A stretch of 64,000 nt of DNA from CAVTJX01 sp963735175 (GCA_963735175.1 CAVTJX010000015.1:62001-126000), one strand, 5' to 3'; positions 15,256 through 24,767 are shown, numbered from the stretch's first letter. The notes: a model not told the origin generated them from the letters alone. Numbers and translations: made by a program.

Positions 15256-16327
15256 TCACTTGCGAGTGCAGCGTTGTTCGTGATTCAGCAGCCATTGCTT
15301 GCGTTCGAGGCCGCCGCCGTAGCCGGTCAGGCCGCCGTCGGCGCCGATGACGCGGTGGCAGGGAACGATAATCGCGATGCGGTTCATGCCGTTGGCATGG
15401 GCCACGGCCCGCACCGCTGTGGGTTGGCCAAGATACTCGGCCTGCTGGCGATACGAGCGCGTCGTGCCGTAGGGAATCGCGCGCAGCTCCCTGCCACACG
15501 GCCTGTTGAAACGGCGTACCCTTGAGACTCAGCGGCAGTGTGAATTCGGTAAGCCGTCCGGCGAAAGTAGTCGTCCAGTTGCCGCTGGGTTTCGTCGAAG
15601 AGCGCGCAATACCCTGCGATCGCCGGACCGCGATGGAGCTTTTTCAACTGCTCGAGTTCCGTCGGCAGCATCCGCCGGTCGCAGAATTCCAGCAGGCAAA
15701 GCCGGTCATCGACCACTCCCGCCATCATCAATCCCAGCGGCGTGGTGAGGCGCGTGATGAGGATCACGGTTTGTTCCACGCTTTGGCGCGGCGAGAGCCC
15801 CACCGCCTGCTTGAACGAATCCTGAAAGCCGCTAAGCGAGTCGTAGCTTTCCAGCGCGACTTCGGTGACCGCCGCGCCGGATTTCAACTGCTCCACCGCG
15901 CGGCCAATCTTCACGTAACGCTGATAGGCGTGAAACGTAATGCCGTGATGCTTCTTGAACCAGCGCCGCAGCGCGTCGGGCTGTATGCCGCGCTCAAGCA
16001 AGCCGCGCGTCGTGACGCGCAGACCCGGCAGGCGATGGATCTCATCCAGCAACGCGCGGATTTCCTCCGGAGTCTCGCCGATGCGCTCCAGCGGCTTGCA
16101 GACTTTGCAGGGGCGAAAGCCGGCATCGAGCGCCTCCTTGACGCTGTCGAAGAAGAGCACGTTTTCCGGCTTGGGTGTGCGCGCCAGGCAGCCTAAACGG
16201 CAGAAGATCCCGTCGTTTTAACGGCCACGAAGAACAGCCCGGCGTACGCCAGATCGCGCTCGACTAGGGCTTTGTGCTTGATGGCGTCGGAAAGTGGCAG
16301 TGATTGTCCATGTCTCAAAATACGCAT
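15256..16327 (-). CDS. ada: Ada-like DNA alkylation repair protein (Zn domain, AraC HTH, O6-methylguanine transferase)
   Basis: The corrected protein has 356 residues. The N-terminal metal-binding part reads TTGIFCRLGCLARTPKPENVLFF, then FRPCKVCKPL, supplying the cysteines of the Ada phosphotriester-repair domain. A HTH AraC segment follows (LERGIQPDALRRWFKKHHGITFHAYQR), then a methyltransferase domain ending IAIIVPCHRVIGADGGLTGYGGG, with PCHR holding the acceptor cysteine. Three indels split it: a missing base in a G run near 16210 and extra bases near 15562 and 15490. The longest open piece is 15384-16160. All catalytic motifs survive, so sequence error is likelier than decay. It is transcribed divergently from a small HTH regulator. 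Confidence 0.85.
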
Positions 16328-16388
16328 CCCGCCCCCAATAACACAACCGGAAATTTGACAAGTCATTTGATCCCAGACACACTTTCTG

Positions 16389-16406
16389 TATATTATTAAT
16401 AATATA
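16389..16406. promoter_or_regulatory. 18 bp perfect AT palindrome, possible operator
   Basis: TATATTATTAATAATATA is a perfect dyad between the ada start and its inferred -10 element. Its position in the ada leader is suitable for a regulator, and the adjacent HTH protein or Ada itself are candidates. That link is inference. Confidence 0.4.
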
Positions 16407-16409
16407 TTA

Positions 16410-16440
16410 ATTATAGGTTTTATGGAGCTAATTTTGTCAA
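16410..16440 (-). promoter_or_regulatory. Probable ada promoter
   Basis: On the minus strand, TTGACA (16440-16435) and TATAAT (16415-16410) are separated by 19 bp, which is longer than optimal. The element ACTTGACA is shared exactly with the divergent promoter at 16466-16473. The geometry, with -35s inside and -10s outside, fits a divergent pair. Confidence 0.45.
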
Positions 16441-16467
16441 GTATGCTTGTCTTATTGTAAAGTAAAC

Positions 16468-16496
16468 TTGACATCGGTCGATAATTTTCTTATATT
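16468..16496 (+). promoter_or_regulatory. Promoter of the HTH regulator operon
   Basis: TTGACA (16468-16473), a 17 bp spacer and TATATT (16491-16496) precede ATG 16536 by 39 bases. Both hexamers and the spacing equal those at 10146 and 10942. Confidence 0.8.
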
Positions 16497-16535
16497 GGCT
16501 CAAGTCTGCAATCCAATTCGAGTGCACGGGTCGCC

Positions 16536-16745
16536 ATGAAGACGAATCTGCGTCGGTGCCGGTTTGAACGGGGTGAACTGAGTCAGCAGGAGCTGGCGGA
16601 CCGGGTCGGCGTTTCGCGCCAGACCATCGTCTCTATTGAACGCGGCGATTATCATCCGTCGGTGAAATTGGCGCTACTGCTCGCCGCCACGCTAGGCGTG
16701 CGGGTGGAAGACCTCTTTATTCTGGAGGACAAGGACCATGTTTAA
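16536..16745 (+). CDS. Small XRE-family transcriptional regulator
   Basis: The product has 69 residues and is almost entirely one HTH_3 domain: LSQQELADRVGVSRQTIVSIERGDYHPSVKLALLLAATL, where helix 3 is SRQTIVSIE. It belongs to the short type that regulates an adjacent membrane protein. It overlaps the next gene by eight bases and both share the promoter at 16468. Its target could be its own promoter and the divergent ada promoter. Confidence 0.9.
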   Translation: MKTNLRRCRFERGELSQQELADRVGVSRQTIVSIERGDYHPSVKLALLLAATLGVRVEDLFILEDKDHV

Positions 16746-17424
16746 ACGGGATTGGATTTTCTGGTGCGCGGCGGGGTTCTTCGTGCTGGCCATCGTCATC
16801 TTTGCTGTCACGGGCGAACAACTCTGGCTGGCGCTGATGATTGTCTCCTATCTGCTGCGGCCCACGCTGGGTTCGCTGGGACTCGCGCGGCGGCTGGTGG
16901 ACGAGCGGCAGATGAGCGTCAATTACCGGTCCGGCAATATCGCCTTTGCCGCGATGATGGCGACCGCCGTGTGCCTCGCGGCTATACAAAGCGCGAAAGG
17001 CGATCCCAACTGGGATATGTTCAACATTGTCATCATCGTCGGTCTCGCGTCCAAGGCGCTGTTCAATGTGCTGCTGCTGAAAAACTATCGCGCCGCGGCC
17101 TCGCGCATCATCATTGCCGTCGGGCTGCTGATCACGCTGTTCGCTACAATGTCTCATGGTCTGACACTGGGGACATTGATGGAGGCTGCACCGGGATTAG
17201 CTGTCGCCGGGATTGGTCTGCTATCGAAAAAGTACCCGCGGATTGTAGGTACGCTGGTGTTTGTGCTGACGGCCGCACTACTGGTGGTCATCCTTGGCAA
17301 GGGTTTTTCGATTGGCCAGATTACCACAGCACTTGTAATCGGCGTGCCGATGATCCTGGCCGGCTTGTGCTTGTTCTCGCGCGACCGCCACGCCGCTGCA
17401 CCGGACGAAGCGCTCATAGTTTAA
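16738..17424 (+). CDS. Integral membrane protein cotranscribed with the HTH regulator
   Basis: The 228-residue product has about seven hydrophobic helices (for example WIFWCAAGFFVLAIVIFAVTG, IIIAVGLLITLFATMSHG, LVFVLTAALLVVILG) and the short loop LVDERQMSVNYRSGNIAF. The arrangement of a small HTH gene overlapping a membrane protein with a DERQ-type loop recalls the DUF2178-like pairs, but I am not certain of the family. No enzymatic motif is visible. Confidence 0.75.
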   Translation: MFKRDWIFWCAAGFFVLAIVIFAVTGEQLWLALMIVSYLLRPTLGSLGLARRLVDERQMSVNYRSGNIAFAAMMATAVCLAAIQSAKGDPNWDMFNIVIIVGLASKALFNVLLLKNYRAAASRIIIAVGLLITLFATMSHGLTLGTLMEAAPGLAVAGIGLLSKKYPRIVGTLVFVLTAALLVVILGKGFSIGQITTALVIGVPMILAGLCLFSRDRHAAAPDEALIV

Positions 17425-17498
17425 CCGGCTGCGCCGCAAGGCGCCCGGAACATCGTCAATCCAAATTCGCTTTGCGCTAACTACAAGGAGTTTCTTTC

Positions 17499-18152
17499 AT
17501 GAGATCCGCTGTATTGTGCACGCTGGGGTGCATCCTTTTCGCCGGTGTGATTTTCGCCCAGGACAAGGCGGCTCCGACAGACTCAGCACAGACCTACGTG
17601 GAGCAGGGCCGCGAATTGTTCATGGCTAACAAGTTCGACGAAGCACTGCAATCCTTTGAGCGGGCGATCACCCTCAATCCCACCTTTGAGGAAGCGTGGC
17701 GGGGTAAAGGCGCGGTGCTCTGGCGCATGGACCGGCAGGATGAATCCATTGCGGCCACGTCCCGGGCGATCGAACTGAAGCCGGATGATTACAAGGCATG
17801 GCTGAATAAGGGGCGTGCCCTGATGCGGAAGGGGCAACACGCGGACGCGCTTGCCACCTTCGAGAAAGCTTCCGAACTCAAGCCGGACAACGAAGACGCA
17901 TTGATGGGACGGTTTGCCATGCTGCGCGAACTAAAGCGCGCCGATGATATGCTGATAGTGCTGAACCGGATGATCGAGCTGAAGCCGAGTGATCCTGAAG
18001 TGCTGGCTGCGGAAGGGCATGGAAGCGGCGGAAGCTGGCAAGCCGGATACCGCGCTCGTCGCATTCGATCACCTCGGCGAAATGCTACCCGACAGCGCGT
18101 ACGTCTGGATTGGCAAAGGGCAGTGCTACGCGGCCATGGGCAAGCCCACTGA
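17499..18152 (+). CDS. Exported TPR protein, N-terminal part
   Basis: AAGGAG lies nine bases before ATG 17499. The product starts with a signal peptide (MRSAVLCTLGCILFAGVIFAQ) followed by four TPR units such as YVEQGRELFMANKFDEALQSFERAITLNP. The true frame is left near 18013 (…VLAAEG), after which this frame is spurious. With one base removed the full protein runs to 18477 with 325 residues. Periplasmic TPR proteins act as scaffolds, and no partner can be inferred here. Confidence 0.8.
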   Translation: MRSAVLCTLGCILFAGVIFAQDKAAPTDSAQTYVEQGRELFMANKFDEALQSFERAITLNPTFEEAWRGKGAVLWRMDRQDESIAATSRAIELKPDDYKAWLNKGRALMRKGQHADALATFEKASELKPDNEDALMGRFAMLRELKRADDMLIVLNRMIELKPSDPEVLAAEGHGSGGSWQAGYRARRIRSPRRNATRQRVRLDWQRAVLRGHGQAH

Positions 18153-18477
18153 CGCCCTCGCCGCGCTCGACAAGGCGATCGCGATGCAACCCACAAGTTT
18201 TGACGCCTGGAACATCCGCGGTGGCATTCTATCCCGTCTGACACGTTATGACGATGCCGTGGCTTCCTATGACAAAGCGATCGGGTTGAATGCCGACTCT
18301 CCGGAGCCGCTCTACAACCGCGCCTGCGCCAACGCGTTGAAGGGCGACAAAAACAAAGCTCTGGCTGATCTGGAAAAAGCGATCGGTGTTGAAGCGAGCT
18401 TCAAGACCTATGCCCCGCAGGATCCGGATTTCAAGAGCCTATGGGATGATTCGGAATTCAAACGGCTGACGAAATAA
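17989..18477 (+). CDS. Exported TPR protein, C-terminal part
   Basis: True sequence begins at about KGMEAAEAGKPDTALVAFDHL. Four more TPR units follow (WIGKGQCYAAMGKPTDALAALDKAIAMQP, YNRACANALKGDKNKALADLEKAIG), ending in an acidic tail, DFKSLWDDSEFKRLTK. It is the same gene as 17499 across a single-base insertion. Confidence 0.8.
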   Translation: MILKCWLRKGMEAAEAGKPDTALVAFDHLGEMLPDSAYVWIGKGQCYAAMGKPTDALAALDKAIAMQPTSFDAWNIRGGILSRLTRYDDAVASYDKAIGLNADSPEPLYNRACANALKGDKNKALADLEKAIGVEASFKTYAPQDPDFKSLWDDSEFKRLTK

Positions 18478-18514
18478 TTCACGGTGTGACAAACGGTATT
18501 TCAAAGAAACCACG

Positions 18515-19195
18515 GTGAATATATCGGCTCTCTTCCCCTTTCTTGCCGCCGTGATGATGACATTTCTCGCGGGTTGCGCTACCTTTCGCTCCGGTCTGCG
18601 TGAAGGATACGCCGGACCGGTGGCGCCGCACTGCAATTCGAGGCCGGCGAGTGTACTCTTCCTGTTCACCCATGTCGCACAGACACTGGGCTATGATGCC
18701 ATTCCCAAGGTCGTCGGCAAGAGATCGATGATCAACAGTTTCGACGACGTTTTCAACGACGCCCTGCGTGAATTCGGCAACCTCGGCGAGTTTGCGACGT
18801 TTACCGACGAGGCCGCCGACGTCAATCGTTCGGAGCGGCGTGCCACCCGTGACAGTCTAATTGCCCATCGCGATTACACGGTGAAAATCCGGATTGTTGA
18901 AGAAAGGCGCTTTGTCTCCTATTTCTTCGGTGGACTCGCGTCCACTTTGTCAGCGACCCTCCTCCCGGTCCCGTACCGTCAATTGTACCGCATGGAAACC
19001 GAAGTGTTTGCTCAAGATGGCAAACCTGCAATCAGATATTGCCGGCAAGCGCGGCTTTCCAAATGGGTTGAACTGTTCCTGGTGTTCGCTTACCCGTTCT
19101 GCCCTGAAGACCGGAAGCGTGAAGAACTTTTCATGGCCATGATGCATGACACATTCCGGCAAATGGAGGCGGAGCGCGTGCTGCATGTTCCATAG
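18515..19195 (+). CDS. Putative lipoprotein of unknown function
   Basis: GTG 18515 opens MNISALFPFLAAVMMTFLAGCATF, a lipoprotein signal with lipobox LAGC. The mature ~205 residues have no family I recognise. They contain a hydrophobic segment FVSYFFGGLASTLSATLLPVPY that may dip into the membrane, and a Cys-bearing region FAYPFCPEDRKREELFMAMM. It follows the TPR gene by 37 bases and shares the strong terminator downstream, so the two may form an operon. Confidence 0.7.
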   Translation: MNISALFPFLAAVMMTFLAGCATFRSGLREGYAGPVAPHCNSRPASVLFLFTHVAQTLGYDAIPKVVGKRSMINSFDDVFNDALREFGNLGEFATFTDEAADVNRSERRATRDSLIAHRDYTVKIRIVEERRFVSYFFGGLASTLSATLLPVPYRQLYRMETEVFAQDGKPAIRYCRQARLSKWVELFLVFAYPFCPEDRKREELFMAMMHDTFRQMEAERVLHVP

Positions 19196-19235
19196 GCACC
19201 AGTGGATCGCAGTGGAATTTCGCATCAGATCATGG

Positions 19236-19279
19236 AACGGCGGGCCGACCGGGTAGTTACCGGTCGGCCCGCCGTTTTT
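19236..19279 (+). terminator. Strong intrinsic terminator
   Basis: AACGGCGGGCCGACCGG pairs perfectly with CCGGTCGGCCCGCCGTT around a seven-base loop, followed by TTT. It ends the TPR/lipoprotein transcript. Confidence 0.9.
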
Positions 19280-19462
19280 GCGATAATCGACTCAAGCGGA
19301 AACACAGAAGAATTTTTTTGAAGGAATACACCGCCCCAGCGCTGACTCGGCTTCTGTGCCGATGCCTCTCTTCCTCAAAACTCCTAAATCGCAAATTCCC
19401 AGTTCATTATTCGCCAGTGACTTATTGTATCTGAAAATTCACAACATTATTGAAAATGCGAT

Positions 19463-19492
19463 TTGGACTTAAGGCTGTGCTTATACTATCTT
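19463..19492 (+). promoter_or_regulatory. Possible promoter of the metallophosphoesterase gene
   Basis: TTGGAC (19463-19468) and TATCTT (19487-19492) are separated by 18 bp, 64 bases before the start codon. The rest of 19280-19556 shows no gene. Confidence 0.4.
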
Positions 19493-19556
19493 TATCTTCA
19501 GCCAATAGTGGGTTTCTGGCCGTGTTATCGCTTCGATGTGAAAGTTTTAAACCGGC

Positions 19557-20570
19557 ATGGTAATGTACCGCATCGCACATCTATCGGATTTGCATTACAA
19601 CACGGAAAATCGCGAAACTGTGCGCTCGCTCCTTGACGCCGTCATGCTGCGGCAACCGGATCACGTCGTAATCAGCGGCGACCTGACGAAAGACGGGCAG
19701 GCGGTGCAGTTCCGCGGCCTGCGGGACCTGCTCCACAAGCACGGCTTAAGCGGCGCGGATCGTTTGACGGTAGTTCCCGGAAATCATGATCAGTGGGGCT
19801 TCATCTACCAGACATTCTCCCACGCCGCGGGGGTGTTTGGCGGCGTGCGTCATCTCCGCACGGTGCGTGCCAGCCTTAAGCGCCTGTGGTCATTCCGCCG
19901 CCGGCTGCTGGAGTACCGGGAGCGGGATTACGAGCGCGAATTGGCGCAGTTCCGCGAGCACTTCCACGATACCATGACCGGCAGCATCACGGCGGCAGGC
20001 GTCTGCGCGGGATTCCCGCACGCCAAACTGCTGCCCGAGAATGTCGCGCTCATCGCCCTCGACAGCAACCGGCTGTTGCCACATGTCAGCAGTCTGCTAA
20101 CGGTGTTGCGCCGCGCGCGCAAGGTGATCCGCACGCACGACCTGACGCTCCTGGGCGAAAATATAAGCGGCTCCGGCGGCGCGGTTGATCTGACGGCCTT
20201 GGAGAATCTCTTCGCCCTGCCGGAACTCGCCGGACGGCGCAAGATTGCCGTGCTGCACCACTGCCCCTACTCGGTTAATCAACTTATGGTGCACATGCTC
20301 CCCGGCGTGGCACGCGAAGTTCAGCTCGTCAATCACGCGGCGCTGACGGCGTTGCTGAACCAGCATTACGTGGAACTGGTGCTGCACGGCCACGTCCATA
20401 TCCTGCAGCACTATCCCTTGACGAAGTCAATGCGAGCCATAAACAGCGGCGGCACCGTCGAACGGGGCTTTTTTCAACTTGATGTGACACCCCACGACCT
20501 GCGCGTTCATCGCGTTGAGCATGGCCGCCCGGTCAGTGAGACCTGTGAACAGCCGCTCCCCCTCGCCTGA
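19557..20570 (+). CDS. Calcineurin-like metallophosphoesterase
   Basis: The 337-residue product has the complete dimetal motif set: D-x-H at residues 11-13 (SDLHYN), GD at 41-42 (SGDLTKDG), GNHD at 75-78 (VPGNHDQ), a later HHCPYS histidine and GHVH (LHGHVHIL). No signal peptide is seen, so it is probably cytoplasmic. The family hydrolyses phosphomono- or diesters, and relatives with this architecture include cAMP phosphodiesterases (CpdA/Icc). A ~60-residue Arg-rich insert (SLKRLWSFRRRLLEYRERDYERE) after the GNHD motif is unusual and may set specificity. Confidence 0.85.
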   Translation: MVMYRIAHLSDLHYNTENRETVRSLLDAVMLRQPDHVVISGDLTKDGQAVQFRGLRDLLHKHGLSGADRLTVVPGNHDQWGFIYQTFSHAAGVFGGVRHLRTVRASLKRLWSFRRRLLEYRERDYERELAQFREHFHDTMTGSITAAGVCAGFPHAKLLPENVALIALDSNRLLPHVSSLLTVLRRARKVIRTHDLTLLGENISGSGGAVDLTALENLFALPELAGRRKIAVLHHCPYSVNQLMVHMLPGVAREVQLVNHAALTALLNQHYVELVLHGHVHILQHYPLTKSMRAINSGGTVERGFFQLDVTPHDLRVHRVEHGRPVSETCEQPLPLA

Positions 20571-20710
20571 TTCTTCTCCAATCCCGATTCGCTCAAAACG
20601 CCCGGTCTGCCGCGCGTTTTTCAATGGGTTGGACACCCGAAAGCGAGCATTCTGACGGATAGCGGATTGGGCTCCGGCCGGGTGAGGATGCAAATTACTC
20701 TGATACCACC

Positions 20711-20739
20711 TTGACAAATGTTGTTTGTTTGATTATTTT
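20711..20739 (+). promoter_or_regulatory. Promoter of the aldo/keto reductase gene
   Basis: TTGACA (20711-20716), a 17 bp spacer and TATTTT (20734-20739) lie 60 bases before ATG 20800. This promoter rules out the longer in-frame start at 20725. Confidence 0.75.
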
Positions 20740-20799
20740 GATAAACGAATGACCGGGCAGGTCAGGTACGGGCGAATTCGTTCAAGCGGGAGGGATATC

Positions 20800-21618
20800 A
20801 TGAACCACGCGTCAACCTTTGGTGAGACGATTCTGGGGGCCACCGGAATACGGGTGCGGCGGCTGGGGCTTTCGGCGTCTTATTGGCCGGGACGGAAGGC
20901 CGTGCATTACGCGCTCGACCACGGAGTAAACTACTTCTTTGCGTACGGCTGGGACCGGCAGATGGTGCGCACCCTACGCGATGTGTCACCGTCGAAACGG
21001 CATGAGATTGTGATTGCCACCGGCGCATACAACTGGATCCTCCGCCACAGCGACATTCGCCGGAGCCTGGAGAAGCGGCTGCGGCAATTCCGGACGGATT
21101 ACATTGATGTGTTCCAATTCCTCGGAGTGCTGAAACCCGAACACCTGCCGCCTAAGGTGCTGGACGACCTGCGACGTTTACGGGAAGAAGGAAAGGTTCG
21201 CGCCATCGGGATTTCGACTCATGACCGAAAGTTGGCGGGACGACTGGCGGCAGAGGGGGCGTTGGATACCCTGATGATCCGCTACAACGCGGCGCACAGG
21301 GGCGCGGAGCAGGACATCTTTCCGCAGCTTGAAATCCATGATCAGGGTGTGATCGGTTACACGGCCACGCGCTGGGGTTATCTGTTGCGGCGGCCCAAGC
21401 CATGGCCGAAAGACCGGCCCGTGCCCACCGCGGAGCAATGCTACCGCTTTGTGCTTTCCAACGATCACGTGCATGTCTGCTTGACCGCGCCGCGAAATCT
21501 GCGGCAGTTGGCTGCCAACATCGAAGCGCTCGAACAGGGGCCATTGGCACCCGACGCGCTCCGCTTCATGCTGGAATTCGGGGACGTCGTCTACCGGCAG
21601 AAGCAGTACTTTATGTAA
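20800..21618 (+). CDS. Aldo/keto reductase family protein
   Basis: ATG 20800 follows GGGAGG and the promoter at 20711. The 272-residue product shows the family layout: LGATGIRVRRLGLS at the start, the KR..IVIATG strand, the LEKRLRQFRTDYIDVFQFLG helix-strand, and REEGKVRAIGISTHD. The N-terminal catalytic Asp-x-x-x-Tyr region is degenerate (HGVNYFFAYGW in place of GVNFFDTAxxYG), so NADPH-dependent reductase activity may be altered. Its substrate cannot be inferred. Confidence 0.8.
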   Translation: MNHASTFGETILGATGIRVRRLGLSASYWPGRKAVHYALDHGVNYFFAYGWDRQMVRTLRDVSPSKRHEIVIATGAYNWILRHSDIRRSLEKRLRQFRTDYIDVFQFLGVLKPEHLPPKVLDDLRRLREEGKVRAIGISTHDRKLAGRLAAEGALDTLMIRYNAAHRGAEQDIFPQLEIHDQGVIGYTATRWGYLLRRPKPWPKDRPVPTAEQCYRFVLSNDHVHVCLTAPRNLRQLAANIEALEQGPLAPDALRFMLEFGDVVYRQKQYFM

Positions 21619-21650
21619 GGTACAATTCACAGCGGACACCGTTTGCATGG

Positions 21651-21684
21651 AAAGCGCCCCGGAGGATCTCCGGGGCGCTTTTTT
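21651..21684 (+). terminator. Strong intrinsic terminator
   Basis: AAAGCGCCCCGGAG pairs perfectly with CTCCGGGGCGCTTT around GAT and is followed by TTT. It lies 32 bases after the aldo/keto reductase stop codon. Confidence 0.9.
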
Positions 21685-22103
21685 GAGCGCGGACAATCTT
21701 CGGCAGAATCCACGAGAGGCCATCGGCCGCAAAAAGCTTCTGAATTCCTGCTTCATGTTCGCCGCTTGGAATTACTGCGCGATGGTACCCTGAGGGGTGG
21801 ATAAAATATTCAACGCGTCCACGAATCCGGAGAATTCGCCTACGCGCGGAGTTACCCCGCGCGGCGGACGGCGGAAGCTCAGAGTGTCCGCTTGTTTGCG
21901 GATACAGGCAATGCCCGGCCACAGCTTAGAGAACGAACGCAGACTCCGGATCAGAAATCAACTGTGTCCGATAGGCCGCCAATGCCATTTGGAATTGGGT
22001 GGACTTTTAGCTACTCTATCCTGAGCAACAATCCGGCCCGGATTGAAATCCTATTAACGACAGCGAGCCGACAGACATTCAGCAGTTATCTCGGAGTGAC
22101 GGC
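21685..22103. other. Intergenic stretch without a recognisable gene
   Basis: Open frames at 21797-22024 and 21892-22134 lack family features and overlap the start of the next gene. I see no clear promoter. TTGGGTGGAC near 21995 is the closest match. Confidence 0.4.
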
Positions 22104-24767
22104 GTGTTTTTTTTCCATCGAAAACTTTTACTGACGGCATTGCGGATTGGTCTCATCCTGGCGGCAGGCGCCTCTATGGCGCAGGATAGCCTGATTGTGC
22201 GGGCGACACGCATCTCGCAGCGGCCCGTCATTGATGGCAGGCTGACGGACGAGGCGTGGCGGCTCGGCGTCATCTCCGCGCAGTTCACGCAGCGGGATCC
22301 CATCGAATACGGGCAACCCTCGCAGAAGACGGAGGTGGTCGTCCTTTACGACGATGACGCGTTGTACGTGGGCGCGCGGCTGTATGATACCGCGCCAGAC
22401 TCAATTGTGGCGCGGCTGGCGCGGCGCGATGTGGACGCGCAGTCGGACCTCTTTGGCGTCTTTCTCGATTCCTATCACGACCATCGCAGTGGTTTCTCTT
22501 TTGGATTAAACGCGGCGGGAGTGCGTTATGATATCACCTGGTCCAACGATATTGCCAGCGACAACTCGTGGGATGGCGTGTGGGATGGAGCGGTGAGCCG
22601 GGACCGCGAGGGCTGGTGCGCGGAATTCCGCATTCCGTTCTCGCAATTGCGTTTCAACCGGCAGACCGAAACCATATGGGGCATCAATTTCCAGCGCAAC
22701 ATTCAGCGCCTGCACGAAGCGGATTATCTGACGTTCACGCCGAAGGACGGCGCCGGATTTGTCTCTCGTTTCCGGCATTTAACGGGTCTGGAAAGCCTCA
22801 CGCCAACGCGCTACGCGGAACTGCTGCCGTATGGGCGGGCGCAGGCGCGGTACCGGGAGCCGGTTCCGGGTGATCCCTTTCACGGCAATGCGGAGTACCG
22901 GCCCAATTTCGGCTGCGATTTCAAATTCGGGAAAGGTTCAAAACTCTCGCTGAATGCCACTGTGAATCCCGATTTCGGACAGGTGGAAGTCGATCCGGCG
23001 GTGGTGAATCTCTCGGACGTGGAGACAATCTACAGTGAGAAGCGGCCATTCTTCGTGGAAGGCTCTTCGTATTTCGATTTCAGCCAGGGCGGAACCTCGA
23101 ATGTGCTGGGTTTTGGCTGGTCGGAACCGAGCTATTTTTACAGCCGCCGGATTGGCCGCGCGCCACGTGGGGGGCTTCCCTTCTACAATCACGCCGACGT
23201 CCCCGAAGCGGCGCACATCCTCGGCGCGGCCAAACTGACGGGGAAACTGAAAGGCGATTGGAATTTCGGCTCGCTGCACGCGCTGACGATGCGCGAATAT
23301 GCCCGCCTTGACGCCGGCGCGGGTACGGAGCGGCAGGAGGTCGAACCCGCTACCTACTACACGGTGACGCGCGCATTAAAGGAACTGCGTGGCGGCAGTC
23401 AGGCGCTGGGCGGCATGCTTACCTTGTCGCAACCGTTTTTCAAAGACGATGGTCTGAAGTCGGCAATTAACGGCGGTGCGGTCGTCGGTGGCCTGGATGG
23501 CTGGATGACGCTGGACAGGAACGGCGTCTACAAATTGGCGGGATGGAGCGAATTTTCGAACGTGCGAGGATCCGCGGAACGAATGGTCGCGGTGCAGCGA
23601 TCGAGCGCGCATTACTTCCAGCGCCCCGACGCGGCGCATTTGCAGGTAGACAGTTCAACCACTTCCCTTAGCGGTTTTGCGGGGCGGCTGAATCTCAACA
23701 AGGAACGCGGCAATGTGTTTCTGAACGCCGCCCTGGGTACGGTATCGCCGGGTTTTGACGCGAACGACCTCGGAATTACGAAACGGACAGACCATATCAA
23801 CGGCCATTTTTGTTACGGCTACAAGTGGACACAACTGACCTCCCTGACTCGTTTTGTGCGCGTGCTGGGAGCGGCGTTCAACAGCATGGACTACGCCGGT
23901 AACCGCACCGGCTCCGGCCTTGTAAGCAGCAACTACTTCGAATTCCTCAATTACTGGACGACGGACCTTCGATTGATCTATAATCCGTCCGCGTTTAATT
24001 CCACCCTCACTCGCGGCGGCCCCATGACCGAAAGCCTGCCGGGCTGGGATCTGAGCATCGATGCCGCAACAGACAGCCGCAAGCTCTGGGTATTCAGCGC
24101 GGGTACGTATGGGCATACGATTGCCAGGCACGACTGGGATCGCGGCGTATATGCCGGAGTGGAGTGGAAACCGGCAACGAACCTCGATCTGCTGCTTGGG
24201 CCGGAAATCTACTGGGCGCAAGGTTGGAACTGGTGGGTGGGATCGCAACCGGATCTGACGGCAGCCAGTACCTACGGCGAACGATTTATCTACGCGGAAG
24301 CCTATCAGACTCAGATCGCCGCCAAGATCCAGCTCGATTGGACCTTTACGCCCAGGCTCAGCCTGCAACTCTACGCGGTGCCAGTGATCAACAGTACGGA
24401 TTACGAGAATTTCAAGGAGTTGAACCGGCCGTCCAGCCACAGCTATCGCACCTATCCCGCGCGCGACGTGCAGTCTGCCCGCGACGCCGGTGGCAACGGA
24501 ATTTACACGATCGATCCCGACGGCAGCGGCGCAGCCCCCGCTTTCAGCTTTAGCGATCCGGATTTTGACTTCCGCTCGCTGCGCGGCGATGTTGTGCTGC
24601 GCTGGGAGTATCTGCCGGGTTCGACCGTCTATTTTGTATGGACACATGGGCGGACAGCCGTCGGCAACATTGGCGATTTCAACGTGTCGCGATCCTTCGC
24701 GGCGCTGGGGAAGGCCGACCAGGACAACATTTTCCTGATGAAAGCCACCTACTGGCTCAGCTTTTAG
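22104..24767 (+). CDS. DUF5916 outer-membrane protein with CBM9-like N-domain
   Basis: GTG 22104 follows CGGAG by about nine bases and opens a signal peptide (LLLTALRIGLILAAGASMAQ). Residues ~30-210 form the CBM9-like fold seen in this family (ISQRPVIDGRLTDEAWRLG, VVLYDDDALYVGARLYD). The DUF5916 core follows, with the hallmark SLNATVNPDFGQVEVDPAVVNLSDVETIYSEKRPFFVEGSSYF region at ~285-330. The remaining ~550 residues alternate short amphipathic strands and end LMKATYWLSF, a typical C-terminal barrel strand. It is probably an outer-membrane barrel. The family's role is unknown, possibly carbohydrate-related. The gene is intact and monocistronic. Confidence 0.85.
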   Translation: MFFFHRKLLLTALRIGLILAAGASMAQDSLIVRATRISQRPVIDGRLTDEAWRLGVISAQFTQRDPIEYGQPSQKTEVVVLYDDDALYVGARLYDTAPDSIVARLARRDVDAQSDLFGVFLDSYHDHRSGFSFGLNAAGVRYDITWSNDIASDNSWDGVWDGAVSRDREGWCAEFRIPFSQLRFNRQTETIWGINFQRNIQRLHEADYLTFTPKDGAGFVSRFRHLTGLESLTPTRYAELLPYGRAQARYREPVPGDPFHGNAEYRPNFGCDFKFGKGSKLSLNATVNPDFGQVEVDPAVVNLSDVETIYSEKRPFFVEGSSYFDFSQGGTSNVLGFGWSEPSYFYSRRIGRAPRGGLPFYNHADVPEAAHILGAAKLTGKLKGDWNFGSLHALTMREYARLDAGAGTERQEVEPATYYTVTRALKELRGGSQALGGMLTLSQPFFKDDGLKSAINGGAVVGGLDGWMTLDRNGVYKLAGWSEFSNVRGSAERMVAVQRSSAHYFQRPDAAHLQVDSSTTSLSGFAGRLNLNKERGNVFLNAALGTVSPGFDANDLGITKRTDHINGHFCYGYKWTQLTSLTRFVRVLGAAFNSMDYAGNRTGSGLVSSNYFEFLNYWTTDLRLIYNPSAFNSTLTRGGPMTESLPGWDLSIDAATDSRKLWVFSAGTYGHTIARHDWDRGVYAGVEWKPATNLDLLLGPEIYWAQGWNWWVGSQPDLTAASTYGERFIYAEAYQTQIAAKIQLDWTFTPRLSLQLYAVPVINSTDYENFKELNRPSSHSYRTYPARDVQSARDAGGNGIYTIDPDGSGAAPAFSFSDPDFDFRSLRGDVVLRWEYLPGSTVYFVWTHGRTAVGNIGDFNVSRSFAALGKADQDNIFLMKATYWLSF

